DNA from: Bacteroidota bacterium | GTDB lineage: Bacteria > Bacteroidota > Ignavibacteria > Ignavibacteriales > Ignavibacteriaceae | DNA: 10,661 nucleotides | Assembly: GCA_021793635.1 (NCBI GenBank) | Contig: JAJYSI010000069.1 | Coordinates: 1 to 10,661 of the forward strand | Reading direction: 5' to 3' | Shown: one piece after another, positions 4,905 to 10,661 of the stretch | Layout of the letters: every line of letters begins with the position of its first letter | Position numbering within the stretch: position 1 is the first letter of the stretch | Position numbers and translations under genes: made by a program | The notes under the pieces: generated by a model | Database searches by the model: none | What the model saw: only the letters and a program-made list of their open reading frames with translations | What the model was told of the DNA's origin: nothing

Positions 4905-6626
4905 TTATAGTAAAATTGTATCTGCATGAAGAACATCGGAATAAAGTTCCGATTTAATTGTTTCCTGGTTTTTCATTGCTTTTGCAACAGCATCTAATAT
5001 AAAACGTCTTGCAGTAAAAATCTTGCGGTTATCGGAATTTGCTTCCTGTAATAATAAATATCCGATGTAAAGATTTCCATAAATTTCTACAATGTCTTTA
5101 GCCGCAATGTCCTGAAAGCTCTTATCCTTTTTGTCTTTAAGGTATTTAAGGCAATCATGAAATATTTGTCTCATATTCTGCAAATGAGATAATAGTTGTA
5201 AAAGATTTCCCTTATATTCCTTCTTTTCCCATTCATCAAGGTATTCGCAAAGCACATCATTTATAGCCCCACCTGAAGCTGCAACAATCTGCATCTGAGA
5301 TGTGCCTTCATAAATATTCGTAATCCTCGCATCACGGAATAATCTTTCTACGCTAAACTCCTTCATGTATCCCGTTCCACCGTGAATTTGCAAAGCATCG
5401 TAAGTAATCTTATTTGCCGATTCGGAAAGTAAATATTTAGTCAATGGAGTAAGAAATGTAACAACCTTTGTCGCTTCTTTTAATTTGTCGTTTATCTCCG
5501 ACAATGATTTCTTTTCTGCTTTTAATTTATCAAGTTGTTCGTCATATTTTTCTTTCCTATCAAGCCATTGACATGTTTGATAGAACAATGTACGGTTTGC
5601 TTCAAGCGTAACTCGCATTTCAACTAACATATTTGTTACAACCGGCAATTGAGAAATCGGTTTACCGAATTGTTCTCTTGCTTTTGCATATTTTAAGGCC
5701 TCTTCGTAAGCAGCCTGAGATATTCCGAGTGATTGTGCGCCAATCCCAACACGCGCACGGTTCATCAGGTACAGAACATACTTCAAAAGCCCGAATCTTC
5801 TTTCACCGACTAATTGTGCAGGCGTATCATTAAATTGAAGCTCGCAGGTCGGACTGCCGTGTATTCCAAGTTTATGTTCGATTCTTCTGACTTTTACCGT
5901 TTCATCTCCGTAACAAACAAGCATACTAAGACCGCGCGCATCTTTAGTCCCGGCTTCCGTTCGCGCAAGCACTAAAAGGGCTTCTCCGTTGCCGTTGGTT
6001 ATAAATCTTTTAACCCCCCGTAAAAACCATTTGCCTTTTTCGTCTTGATAGGCAGTCAATTTAACAGCTTGAAGATCAGATCCTGCGTCAGGCTCAGTTA
6101 ATGCCATTGCACCTGTATAATTACCTGAAGCGAAATGGGGAAGATATTCTGATTTTAACTCTTCGTTGGCAAATTGAGCAATTGTTTTCCCGATATCCTG
6201 AAGACCGAAAATATTCATTAAGGATGCGTCTGCTCTTGATATTATTTCAATTGCCATCATATAAATTGTTGTAGGAAAATTCAATCCGCCGTATTCGCGA
6301 GGCAAAATCATTCCCATTAATTCTGCCTTAGAAAGAAGGTCCAATGATTCCTTTGTCCCTTTTGCATATTTTACCTTGCCCTCACTAAAAGAAGCGCCGT
6401 CATCATCAACCGAGGCAGCGCGTGGAGCAATGAAATTACCGGCTATATCTCCAACCACCTCTAAAATTTTTTTATAATTTTCCAGAGCATCTTCATAATT
6501 AACCGGAGCATATGGGAAATCTTTGGCTTCATTATAATCGTTTTCGGTAAGTCGTACAATTTCATCCAAATCAAGTCTGTTGAATTGATATAACAAATCT
6601 GAGTTTTCAGTGAAAAAATTTGACAT
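4905..6626 (-). CDS. Acyl-CoA dehydrogenase, long form
   Basis: This flavoenzyme oxidises acyl-CoA to 2-enoyl-CoA and passes electrons to electron-transfer flavoprotein in the cytoplasm. The 573-residue product has the N-terminal helical domain (about 45-170), the beta domain beginning with ALTEPDAGSD (175-184), and the C-terminal helical domain with AREQFGKPI (316-324), QIHGGTGYMKEFSVERLFRD (413-432) and IYEGTSQMQ (438-446). E440 in YEGT is at the catalytic-base position of the MCAD type. It is much longer than the usual 380 residues: there is a 40-residue leader, a charged insert at about 353-390 (EKYDEQLDKLKAEKKS), and about 115 extra C-terminal residues, mostly helical. Such long forms exist in Bacteroidota and Proteobacteria; the substrate cannot be told. 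It starts 3 bp after the etfA stop, with GAG seven bases before the ATG, so it is the third gene of an etfB-etfA-acd operon. Repeat unit A begins nine bases past its stop. Confidence 0.93.
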   Translation of the reverse strand: MSNFFTENSDLLYQFNRLDLDEIVRLTENDYNEAKDFPYAPVNYEDALENYKKILEVVGDIAGNFIAPRAASVDDDGASFSEGKVKYAKGTKESLDLLSKAELMGMILPREYGGLNFPTTIYMMAIEIISRADASLMNIFGLQDIGKTIAQFANEELKSEYLPHFASGNYTGAMALTEPDAGSDLQAVKLTAYQDEKGKWFLRGVKRFITNGNGEALLVLARTEAGTKDARGLSMLVCYGDETVKVRRIEHKLGIHGSPTCELQFNDTPAQLVGERRFGLLKYVLYLMNRARVGIGAQSLGISQAAYEEALKYAKAREQFGKPISQLPVVTNMLVEMRVTLEANRTLFYQTCQWLDRKEKYDEQLDKLKAEKKSLSEINDKLKEATKVVTFLTPLTKYLLSESANKITYDALQIHGGTGYMKEFSVERLFRDARITNIYEGTSQMQIVAASGGAINDVLCEYLDEWEKKEYKGNLLQLLSHLQNMRQIFHDCLKYLKDKKDKSFQDIAAKDIVEIYGNLYIGYLLLQEANSDNRKIFTARRFILDAVAKAMKNQETIKSELYSDVLHADTILL

Positions 6627-6629
6627 GGC

Positions 6630-7649
6630 TTATCTCAACTTTTGCTTAAAAACATTTATAAATGTAGGTATAATTTGTGCAGCGTCGCCTACAATACCGT
6701 AATGAGCAACACCAAATATAGGAGCTTCCGGGTCGCTATTTATAGCAATAATTTTATTTGATTCCTGCATTCCGGCACGATGCTGAATTGCGCCGGAAAT
6801 ACCGATCGCAATATAAAGCTTTGGACGTACCGTAACGCCCGTTTGCCCGACCTGCCGATCAGGTGTAATAAACCCGGCGTCTACTGCAGCGCGGCTTCCG
6901 GCAACTTCGCCTCCTATTGTTGCAGCCAGTTCTTGCACAAGTCTAAAATTTTCTTTCGTTCCTAATCCATATCCTCCGGCGACAATTATCGGAGCGCTTT
7001 TTAAATTAACTTTGCTCTCTTGCCTGTGCTGCTCAATAATTTTTACAATTGAATCAATCGTCGAAGGTTGATAAGGGACAGATACTATTTTCCCGTCTAC
7101 CGGCTTGTCTAACAGCTCAAGACGCATTACGCCTTCACGCACAGTAGCCATTTGCACATCGACTTCGGGCGAAATAATTGTTGCGATAATATTTCCGCCG
7201 AAAGCCGGACGAATCTGTAGTAAAAGATTCTTATACTCATTACGGAGATATTTAACATCGGAAATTTGTAGATCTGTGCAATCGGCTGTTAATCCGCTTT
7301 TTATAAAAGATGCAATACGGGGAGCTAAGTCTCTTCCTGTTATCGTTGCCCCAAATAAAACAACCCCTGGTCTGTATTTGTCAACAAGCTCGCTTAATAC
7401 CCGGCTATAAGTCATAGTCCGGTAATGCTCCAATTCCTTATGATCTGCTAGCAAGACTTCGGATGCACCATACCGGAAGGTCTCCTTTGCAATCGATTCT
7501 GCATTAAATCCGATAACTATTGCCTTTAAGCTTCCATTAAGTTGCTGAGCTAGTTTCCTTCCCTTTGAAAGTAATTCTAAACTTACGTCAGCCGGTTTTC
7601 CGCCCCGCTGCTCAATAAAAACCCATACGTCGTTGTTTCTTGTTATCAT
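6630..7649 (-). CDS. etfA: Electron transfer flavoprotein, alpha subunit
   Basis: EtfA binds FAD in its C-terminal domain and, with EtfB, carries electrons from acyl-CoA dehydrogenases. The 339-residue length is normal. The N-terminal domain (4-190) ends in RPAFGGNIIATI (147-158) and QMATVREGVM (166-175). The FAD domain contains GSRAAVDAGF (251-260), VGQTGVTVRPKLYIA (267-281) and GISGAIQHRAGMQ (283-295), followed by IIAINSDPEAPIF; this fits the ETF-alpha PROSITE-type signature around 278-304. The QMATVRxGVM stretch is, from memory, typical of the clostridial bifurcating ETF type. It starts 4 bp after the etfB stop behind a weak GGA ribosome site, so translation is probably coupled, and is followed 3 bp later by the acyl-CoA dehydrogenase. 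Confidence 0.95.
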   Translation of the reverse strand: MITRNNDVWVFIEQRGGKPADVSLELLSKGRKLAQQLNGSLKAIVIGFNAESIAKETFRYGASEVLLADHKELEHYRTMTYSRVLSELVDKYRPGVVLFGATITGRDLAPRIASFIKSGLTADCTDLQISDVKYLRNEYKNLLLQIRPAFGGNIIATIISPEVDVQMATVREGVMRLELLDKPVDGKIVSVPYQPSTIDSIVKIIEQHRQESKVNLKSAPIIVAGGYGLGTKENFRLVQELAATIGGEVAGSRAAVDAGFITPDRQVGQTGVTVRPKLYIAIGISGAIQHRAGMQESNKIIAINSDPEAPIFGVAHYGIVGDAAQIIPTFINVFKQKLR

Positions 7650-7653
7650 AATT

Positions 7654-8544
7654 TTATCCGAAAATATGGTCTTCCATTAATTTATCAATAAGCCCGCCAA
7701 TGCCGGTTTTATTAGGTTCGATGTGTTCGTGTTTATTGCCCGCGAGAACTACTGACTCAATTTTGTGTACTTTAGTCGGAGAGCCCGCAACGCCGCACCG
7801 CTCAACATCCAATTGAAGATCATCCATAGTCATCGTGTTGATGTAAAGATGCTTCGCCATATATTCATACTTTAACTGGTCAATGTAGAGGAGTGAATTT
7901 CCTTCGGTAAGCTTTTCTAATTCCATTAAGGTCTTTGCATTTTTATAAGCCATAACCCGCTTTGCCTTATAGGGACGGGGAAAAACAGAATCCTTTAATA
8001 CCGTTACAAGAACGGGCAGCGGTGACTCAAGAACTTCATATCCCCCTTCAATCTTTCTCTTAATAACAACATGGCGTTCATTAATATTTACTATCTCTTG
8101 AGCGTAAGTAATTTGAGGTACTCCTAATTTCTCGGCAGTTTGCGGTCCAACTTGGGCGGTATCTCCGTCAATAGCCTGTCTCCCTGCAAAAATAAAATCG
8201 TAGCGTCCCATTTTTTTTATTGCTTCAGAAAGAACGTAAGAAGTTGCGAGAGTATCCGCACCGGCAAATTTTCTATCGCTTATCAAGAAAGCTTCATCCG
8301 CGCCCATGAATAAACATTCGCGTAAAACATCTGATGCGCGCGGAGGTCCCATAGTTATTACGCTGACACTTCCTCCGTAATTATCCTGAACTTGAAGAGC
8401 CATTTCAAGTGCAACACGATCTTCATGGTTAAATATTGCAGGCAGCAAAGAGCGGTTAACTGTTCCGTCTTCTTTCATTACCTGCCCGGAAATATTTGCC
8501 GTATCCGGTACTTGCTTTACAAGGACTATACTCTTATAACCCAT
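7654..8544 (-). CDS. etfB: Electron transfer flavoprotein, beta subunit, probable bifurcating type
   Basis: The 296-residue product begins MGYKSIVLVKQVPDT and shows NHEDRVALEMAL (39-50), ITMGPPRASDVL (63-74), MGADEAFLISDRKFAGADTL (80-99) and GRQAIDGDTAQVGPQ (121-135). The ETF-beta signature IKRKIEGGYEVLESPLPVLV falls at 161-180. In ordinary ETF (for example human) this subunit is about 255 residues, binds AMP, and has a different sequence at the GRQAIDGDTAQVGP position; the form seen here resembles the anaerobic bifurcating ETFs, where EtfB binds a second FAD and the complex also uses NADH and ferredoxin or flavodoxin. That assignment is inference from motifs. It is the first gene of the operon; GAGGG lies only three bases before the ATG, closer than usual. 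The upstream 170 bp carry no promoter I can name. Confidence 0.93.
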   Translation of the reverse strand: MGYKSIVLVKQVPDTANISGQVMKEDGTVNRSLLPAIFNHEDRVALEMALQVQDNYGGSVSVITMGPPRASDVLRECLFMGADEAFLISDRKFAGADTLATSYVLSEAIKKMGRYDFIFAGRQAIDGDTAQVGPQTAEKLGVPQITYAQEIVNINERHVVIKRKIEGGYEVLESPLPVLVTVLKDSVFPRPYKAKRVMAYKNAKTLMELEKLTEGNSLLYIDQLKYEYMAKHLYINTMTMDDLQLDVERCGVAGSPTKVHKIESVVLAGNKHEHIEPNKTGIGGLIDKLMEDHIFG

Positions 8545-8716
8545 ATTCCCTCAAATGATAAGAAAAACATCTAATTAGCGCAAAAATTGTGCCTTATGAA
8601 GCATTCTATTTTTTCTTCATTTTATAAGAAAAGATACAGAACCGGAGCGAAAAATTTCAGGATATAATAAAACTTTCTCGTAAATAAGAATTTTTAATGA
8701 ATTATTTTTAGTTGTA
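8545..8716. promoter_or_regulatory. Upstream region of the etfB-etfA-acd operon
   Basis: This region must hold the operon promoter unless transcription starts in the repeats beyond it. The one visible symmetry is an imperfect inverted repeat, CTTATGAAG (8593-8601) against CTTCATTTTATAAG (8615-8628), which could be an operator or a leader hairpin. I see no good -35/-10 pair on the minus strand. Confidence 0.3.
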
Positions 8717-8812
8717 CTATAATATTGGAACTTAAATCTTTGTTTTTTCTTGAACTTGAACTTAAACTTAATCTTGAACTTGCACCTGCCTGGAAGCTTT
8801 AGCGTGCTATAG
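8717..8812. repeat. Dispersed repeat unit B (hexamer core)
   Basis: The left end, 8717-8748, aligns without gaps to 4751-4782 of unit A, with the last 17 bases (TTAAATCTTTGTTTTTT) identical. The right end, 8783-8812 (CACCTGCCTGGAAGC... to GCTATAG), resembles 4866-4895 of unit A (GCCTGCCTAGGCAAGC... to GCTATGA). The core is different: instead of ATTCAWA heptamers it holds CTTRAW hexamers. It runs directly into unit C, sharing CTATAG at 8807-8812. Confidence 0.6.
8749..8782. repeat. CTTRAW hexamer tandem array
   Basis: The units are CTTGAA, CTTGAA, CTTAAA, CTTAAT, CTTGAA and a partial CTTG, about 5.7 copies. They form the core of repeat unit B. Confidence 0.75.
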
Positions 8813-8961
8813 TATTGCAGTTTAACTATTTGTTTTTTATGTCAAGATATTTTTATGATAAATTTCATTGCGTTTCATTCAAAATTCAAAATTCAAAATT
8901 CATAATTCAAAATTCATAATTCAAAATTCATAATTCAAAATTGCGGCTTGCCGCGCTATGA
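8807..8961. repeat. Dispersed repeat unit C (heptamer core, no palindromic inserts)
   Basis: The unit begins CTATAGTATT, shares the exact 60-bp block 8829-8888 with unit A (4773-4832), continues with the heptamer array and ends in TTGCGGCTTGCCGCGCTATGA (8941-8961). The end forms a simple hairpin GCGGC-TT-GCCGC. Compared with unit A it lacks both palindromic inserts. It lies upstream of the ETF operon in the same orientation as unit A downstream of it, so the operon is bracketed by direct repeats; no transposase or target duplication supports a composite transposon. Confidence 0.85.
8877..8939. repeat. ATTCAWA heptamer minisatellite, nine copies
   Basis: Nine 7-bp units follow one another exactly: ATTCAAA three times, then ATTCATA and ATTCAAA alternating three times. 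A tenth degenerate unit, ATTGCGG, begins at 8940. The strict 7-bp period is not a multiple of three and there is no ORF across it. Confidence 0.85.
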
Positions 8962-9166
8962 CTTTTCATTTAGGCAAGTGTAAAGTATTTTTACAATCTG
9001 TATATTTTACCGCTAACAAAAATGGTAATTTTTACCGGTCACTTAAACTTACATGAATAATTTTGGAATAATAGAAGTTTTTAAATAGGCACTATTATTG
9101 CTTCAATTTGTATATTCTATCCACATAGTGGTGGATTTCCAAAGAATTTATCAAAGGGAACGATAG
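8962..9166. other. AT-rich spacer before the small ORF
   Basis: This stretch holds small inverted repeats only: GGTAA-TTT-TTACC (9024-9036) and ATCCAC/GTGGAT (9119-9124 and 9131-9136). The second lies about 30 bp before the small ORF and could be an operator or leader hairpin. No certain promoter is visible. Confidence 0.4.
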
Positions 9167-9247
9167 ATGAAAAAGAAACCAGCCTACTTAGCAAAAGCAG
9201 TCAAATACTATCCTAAAATGATTTTCCCAAAAATGTTATTCACTTAA
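9167..9247 (+). CDS. 26-residue basic small ORF, unknown
   Basis: A strong ribosome site AAAGGGAA (9153-9160) lies six bases before ATG 9167. The 26-codon product starts MKKKPAYLAKAVKYYP and ends KMLFT, with eight Lys and several aromatic residues and no acidic ones: a small cationic peptide. It may be a genuine short protein. Alternatively it is the surviving N-terminus of a longer gene, because LAKAVKYYP-type starts remind me of some radical-SAM proteins; this is recall only, and the sequence after the stop gives no continuation. The lipoprotein gene begins 123 bp further on in the same direction. Confidence 0.4.
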   Translation: MKKKPAYLAKAVKYYPKMIFPKMLFT

Positions 9248-9310
9248 TTAGCAAATTAATAAGCAGCACTTATACTGATTGTTTTCTTGAAATTTTGTTT
9301 TATATTTTTT

Positions 9311-9338
9311 AGTCGCATACGACTCCGTTTGCGGAGTC
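9311..9338 (+). promoter_or_regulatory. Overlapping leader hairpins before the lipoprotein gene
   Basis: AGTCG-CATA-CGACT (9311-9324) and GACTCCG-TTTG-CGGAGTC (9321-9338) share GACT, so only one can form at a time. They lie 33-60 bases before the lipoprotein start. The second is stronger and shares the core CCGTTTGCGG with a small hairpin at 11-24, so it may be a dispersed palindrome rather than a regulatory switch. Confidence 0.4.
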
Positions 9339-9370
9339 ATCTTACATTAACTCTTGAAAAGGATTTCTCA

Positions 9371-10444
9371 ATGAAACGATTTTCTTTTATTTCTTCTTCT
9401 TTAGCTAAAAACTTTTTCCTCTTCTTGACCTCAACCTTAATCTTAACCTTATTTTTTTCTACCCAAAGCTGCAAAAGCCCAACCGGGCCAAAGCAAGATA
9501 ACTTGCAGCCGGGCAGAAGAGATTATACATGGACGGTAGATACGCTTAACATACCATACACAGTTCTGGAAAGTATTTGGGGCAGTTCACCAACGGATGT
9601 TTGGGCGGTAGGACCGGGCGGGGATAAGGATAAAACACTATATCATTTTACCGGGCAGCAGTGGGTTAACGATGGTATATCGCGTCGCTTAGACCCAAGT
9701 GCAGTATTTGGCTTTTCACAAAATGATGTTTGGTTTGGCGCTTCTAATACAATCTGGCATTATGATGGGAATAACATTTCAAAGTTCCAAGATTATACAA
9801 TCCCAAATTATCCCTGGGCAGGAATACAAAATATGTGGGGTAATAGCCCAGGCAATATTTACGCAGCAGGTTTCGCAGACAGCAGCAATATTTTTAGAGG
9901 CGTTATTCAACATTTTGACGGTAAAAACTGGAAAACAGTTTATGTTTCAAATAAAAATGAAGGCTTTGGCAGAATATATCAAGATGCTCTTAACAACAAT
10001 GTTTATGTATTATCAGCAAGGAATAATGAGAATAACAACACCGACTCATTGATAATATATCAGTTTGACGGGAAAAATGTAAAGGAAATATATTCATCTG
10101 ATTTCCTTGCTGGCCATTCTTCAAATTTATCGGTTATTGCTTCAAGGGTATATTTCATACTTGATAACGGGGTGTATCTATACAATAACGGATTTACGCT
10201 TCAATTTAACGTAGGCAACCAAAGTTTTGATAGCAATATAAGCGGCAGAAACAGAGAGGATATTTTTCTATGCATGAGGGATGGTATAGCGCATTATAAC
10301 GGAACTGATGTTCAGTATTTATATCATTTTCACACCGGCATATACATTTTGGGTACACCTGCCATCTTTGATAAAGAAGTATTCGTTCTTGCTTATGATT
10401 TCCAAAATAATATAAATCTAATATTTAGGGGAAAATTAAATTGA
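9371..10444 (+). CDS. Lipoprotein with WG-x-S-x-x-D-V-W (beta-propeller-like) repeats
   Basis: The product is 357 residues from ATG 9371. I chose this start because AAAAGGA lies eight bases before it, the protein then opens with a classic signal peptide (MKRFSF, hydrophobic core about 14-29), and the upstream in-frame ATG at 9287 would read through the 9321-9338 hairpin. A lipobox-like STQSC gives lipidated C34, followed by a Ser/Pro/Gly linker (KSPTGP). The mature part has repeats: IWGSSPTDVWAVG (69-81) with YHFTGQQW (91-98), VFGFSQNDVWFGA (112-124) with IWHYDGNNI (128-136), MWGNSPGNIYAAG (155-167) with IQHFDGKNW (179-187), then IYQFDGKNV (229-237) and a later IAHYNGTDV. This alternation resembles propeller blades and is common in Ignavibacteria-like and myxobacterial surface proteins, sometimes misannotated as glucosyltransferases. 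The function is unknown; it is probably anchored in the outer membrane and may bind protein or glycan. Confidence 0.85.
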   Translation: MKRFSFISSSLAKNFFLFLTSTLILTLFFSTQSCKSPTGPKQDNLQPGRRDYTWTVDTLNIPYTVLESIWGSSPTDVWAVGPGGDKDKTLYHFTGQQWVNDGISRRLDPSAVFGFSQNDVWFGASNTIWHYDGNNISKFQDYTIPNYPWAGIQNMWGNSPGNIYAAGFADSSNIFRGVIQHFDGKNWKTVYVSNKNEGFGRIYQDALNNNVYVLSARNNENNNTDSLIIYQFDGKNVKEIYSSDFLAGHSSNLSVIASRVYFILDNGVYLYNNGFTLQFNVGNQSFDSNISGRNREDIFLCMRDGIAHYNGTDVQYLYHFHTGIYILGTPAIFDKEVFVLAYDFQNNINLIFRGKLN

Positions 10445-10465
10445 AAAAGAAAGGAGGTTATAAAG

Positions 10466-10486
10466 ATGAATAAATTTATAAAATAA
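10466..10486 (+). CDS. Six-codon leader-like ORF (MNKFIK)
   Basis: ATG 10466 follows a perfect AAAGGAGG (10449-10456 region) and reads MNKFIK before TAA at 10484-10486. The stop overlaps a second ATG at 10486 (TAATG), which opens a 13-codon ORF to TAG 10525-10527 spanning the next hairpin. Such a strong ribosome site on so short an ORF suggests a leader peptide, or the dead start of a former gene. Confidence 0.35.
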   Translation: MNKFIK

Positions 10487-10487
10487 T

Positions 10488-10511
10488 GGGGAAATGCTGG
10501 AACATTTCCCC
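10488..10511 (+). terminator. 9-bp hairpin after the lipoprotein gene, terminator or attenuator
   Basis: GGGGAAATG (10488-10496) pairs perfectly with CATTTCCCC (10503-10511) around CTGGAA, 44 bp after the lipoprotein stop and directly after the six-codon ORF. The trailing GCTTGTTTG is only moderately T-rich, so termination would be weak. The position after a micro-ORF also fits an attenuator for the next gene. Confidence 0.5.
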
Positions 10512-10521
10512 GCTTGTTTGT

Positions 10522-10581
10522 GAATAGCCCCCGTTAACGATTAATTAAACTAACATTCCTGTGGAATGCCGTGGGCTATTC
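10522..10581. repeat. Branched inverted repeat, GAATAGCCC / GGGCTATTC
   Basis: The outer arms GAATAGCCC (10522-10530) and GGGCTATTC (10573-10581) are perfectly complementary. Between them lie the palindrome CGTTAACG (10532-10539) and the hairpin CATTCC-TGT-GGAATG (10554-10568), so the 60 bases can fold as a three-way junction. AATTTTAATATAATAATTTTTT follows in part as a T-rich tail. It may be a terminator, a structured 5' leader of the gene at 10624, or a dispersed palindrome. Confidence 0.55.
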
Positions 10582-10623
10582 AATTTTAATATAATAATTT
10601 TTTAAATAACAAAGGAGTTATTT

Positions 10624-10661
10624 ATGAAGACCAAATGTTTTTCTTTCGTGTTCATCACATT
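10624..10661 (+). CDS. Start of a secreted protein (partial, cut by window end)
   Basis: ATG 10624 follows AAAGGAG with good spacing. Only 12 residues are visible: MKTKCFSFVFIT, a basic start and the beginning of a hydrophobic core, as in a signal peptide. With the lipoprotein just upstream in the same direction it may be a further surface protein, perhaps a paralogue; nothing more can be said. Confidence 0.6.
   Translation, partial: MKTKCFSFVFIT

Noticed and set aside
8877..8939. CRISPR-like array
   Set aside because: The 7-bp units are contiguous without spacers; it is a minisatellite.
4751..8961. Composite transposon bounded by the direct repeats and carrying etfBA-acd
   Set aside because: There is no transposase, no terminal inverted repeats and no target duplication, and the upstream side has an additional tandem unit; dispersed repeats explain it better.
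9287..9370. N-terminal extension of the lipoprotein to the ATG at 9287
   Set aside because: It reads through the 9321-9338 hairpin and would bury the signal peptide, while ATG 9371 has a good ribosome site and signal sequence.
9699..10052. 117-codon ORF inside the lipoprotein gene
   Set aside because: It is a shadow in another frame of the clear WG-repeat lipoprotein.

Overview
The window reads as AT-rich chromosome from a member of the Bacteroidota/Chlorobiota/Ignavibacteriota assemblage. An Ignavibacteria-like genome is my best guess. The guess rests on the WG-S-x-D-V-W repeat lipoprotein, the FadL-type outer membrane protein (so a Gram-negative envelope), long spacers full of palindromes and minisatellites, and clear Shine-Dalgarno sites before several genes (9167, 9371, 10466, 10624), which typical Bacteroidetes use little. 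This is inference from style, not a database match. I see no rRNA, tRNA, CRISPR array, transposase or integrase.

Left part (1-2538). The window opens inside the 3' end of a small membrane protein (frame 3, ending at 254) that resembles phage holin-like proteins. A gene-free stretch to 990 follows. Positions 297-633 hold nested palindromes, and 843-972 holds six TTTTCATA-type boxes spaced in near-multiples of 10 bp. These boxes lead into a 515-residue Fic protein (991-2538) with an intact catalytic motif and its own inhibitory helix motif, so no separate antitoxin is expected.

Middle (2539-4742). A near-consensus Fur-type box sits upstream of a FadL/OmpP1-family outer membrane protein (2957-4228). 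A 15-bp-stem hairpin with a TCCT loop follows that gene. A small charged orphan protein lies on the minus strand (4530-4742).

Operon (8544 down to 4905, minus strand). etfB, etfA and a long acyl-CoA dehydrogenase are separated by 3-4 bp. The dehydrogenase would oxidise an acyl-CoA and pass electrons to the EtfAB flavoprotein. The EtfB sequence has the long form and the motifs I associate with electron-bifurcating ETFs. The FadL-type porin nearby could supply hydrophobic substrate, but it is on the other strand and that link is only suggestive.

The most unusual structure is a family of dispersed repeats flanking this operon. Unit A (4751-4895) lies downstream, and units B and C (8717-8812 and 8807-8961) lie upstream, nearly head to tail. 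They share ends (CTATARTAT... and ...CGCTATGA) but carry different cores: CTTRAW hexamers, ATTCAWA heptamers, or heptamers interrupted by GC-rich palindromes. Aligning A with C shows two palindromic sequences of 12-13 bp present in one copy and absent from the other. Unit A fills almost the whole gap between the dehydrogenase and the small orphan gene.

Right part (8962-10661). A 26-codon ORF with a good ribosome site (9167-9247) is followed by a lipoprotein of the beta-propeller-like WG-repeat type (9371-10444). A compact 180-bp spacer then holds a six-codon ORF with a perfect ribosome site, a 9-bp hairpin and a branched inverted repeat. The window ends at the start of another secreted protein (10624).
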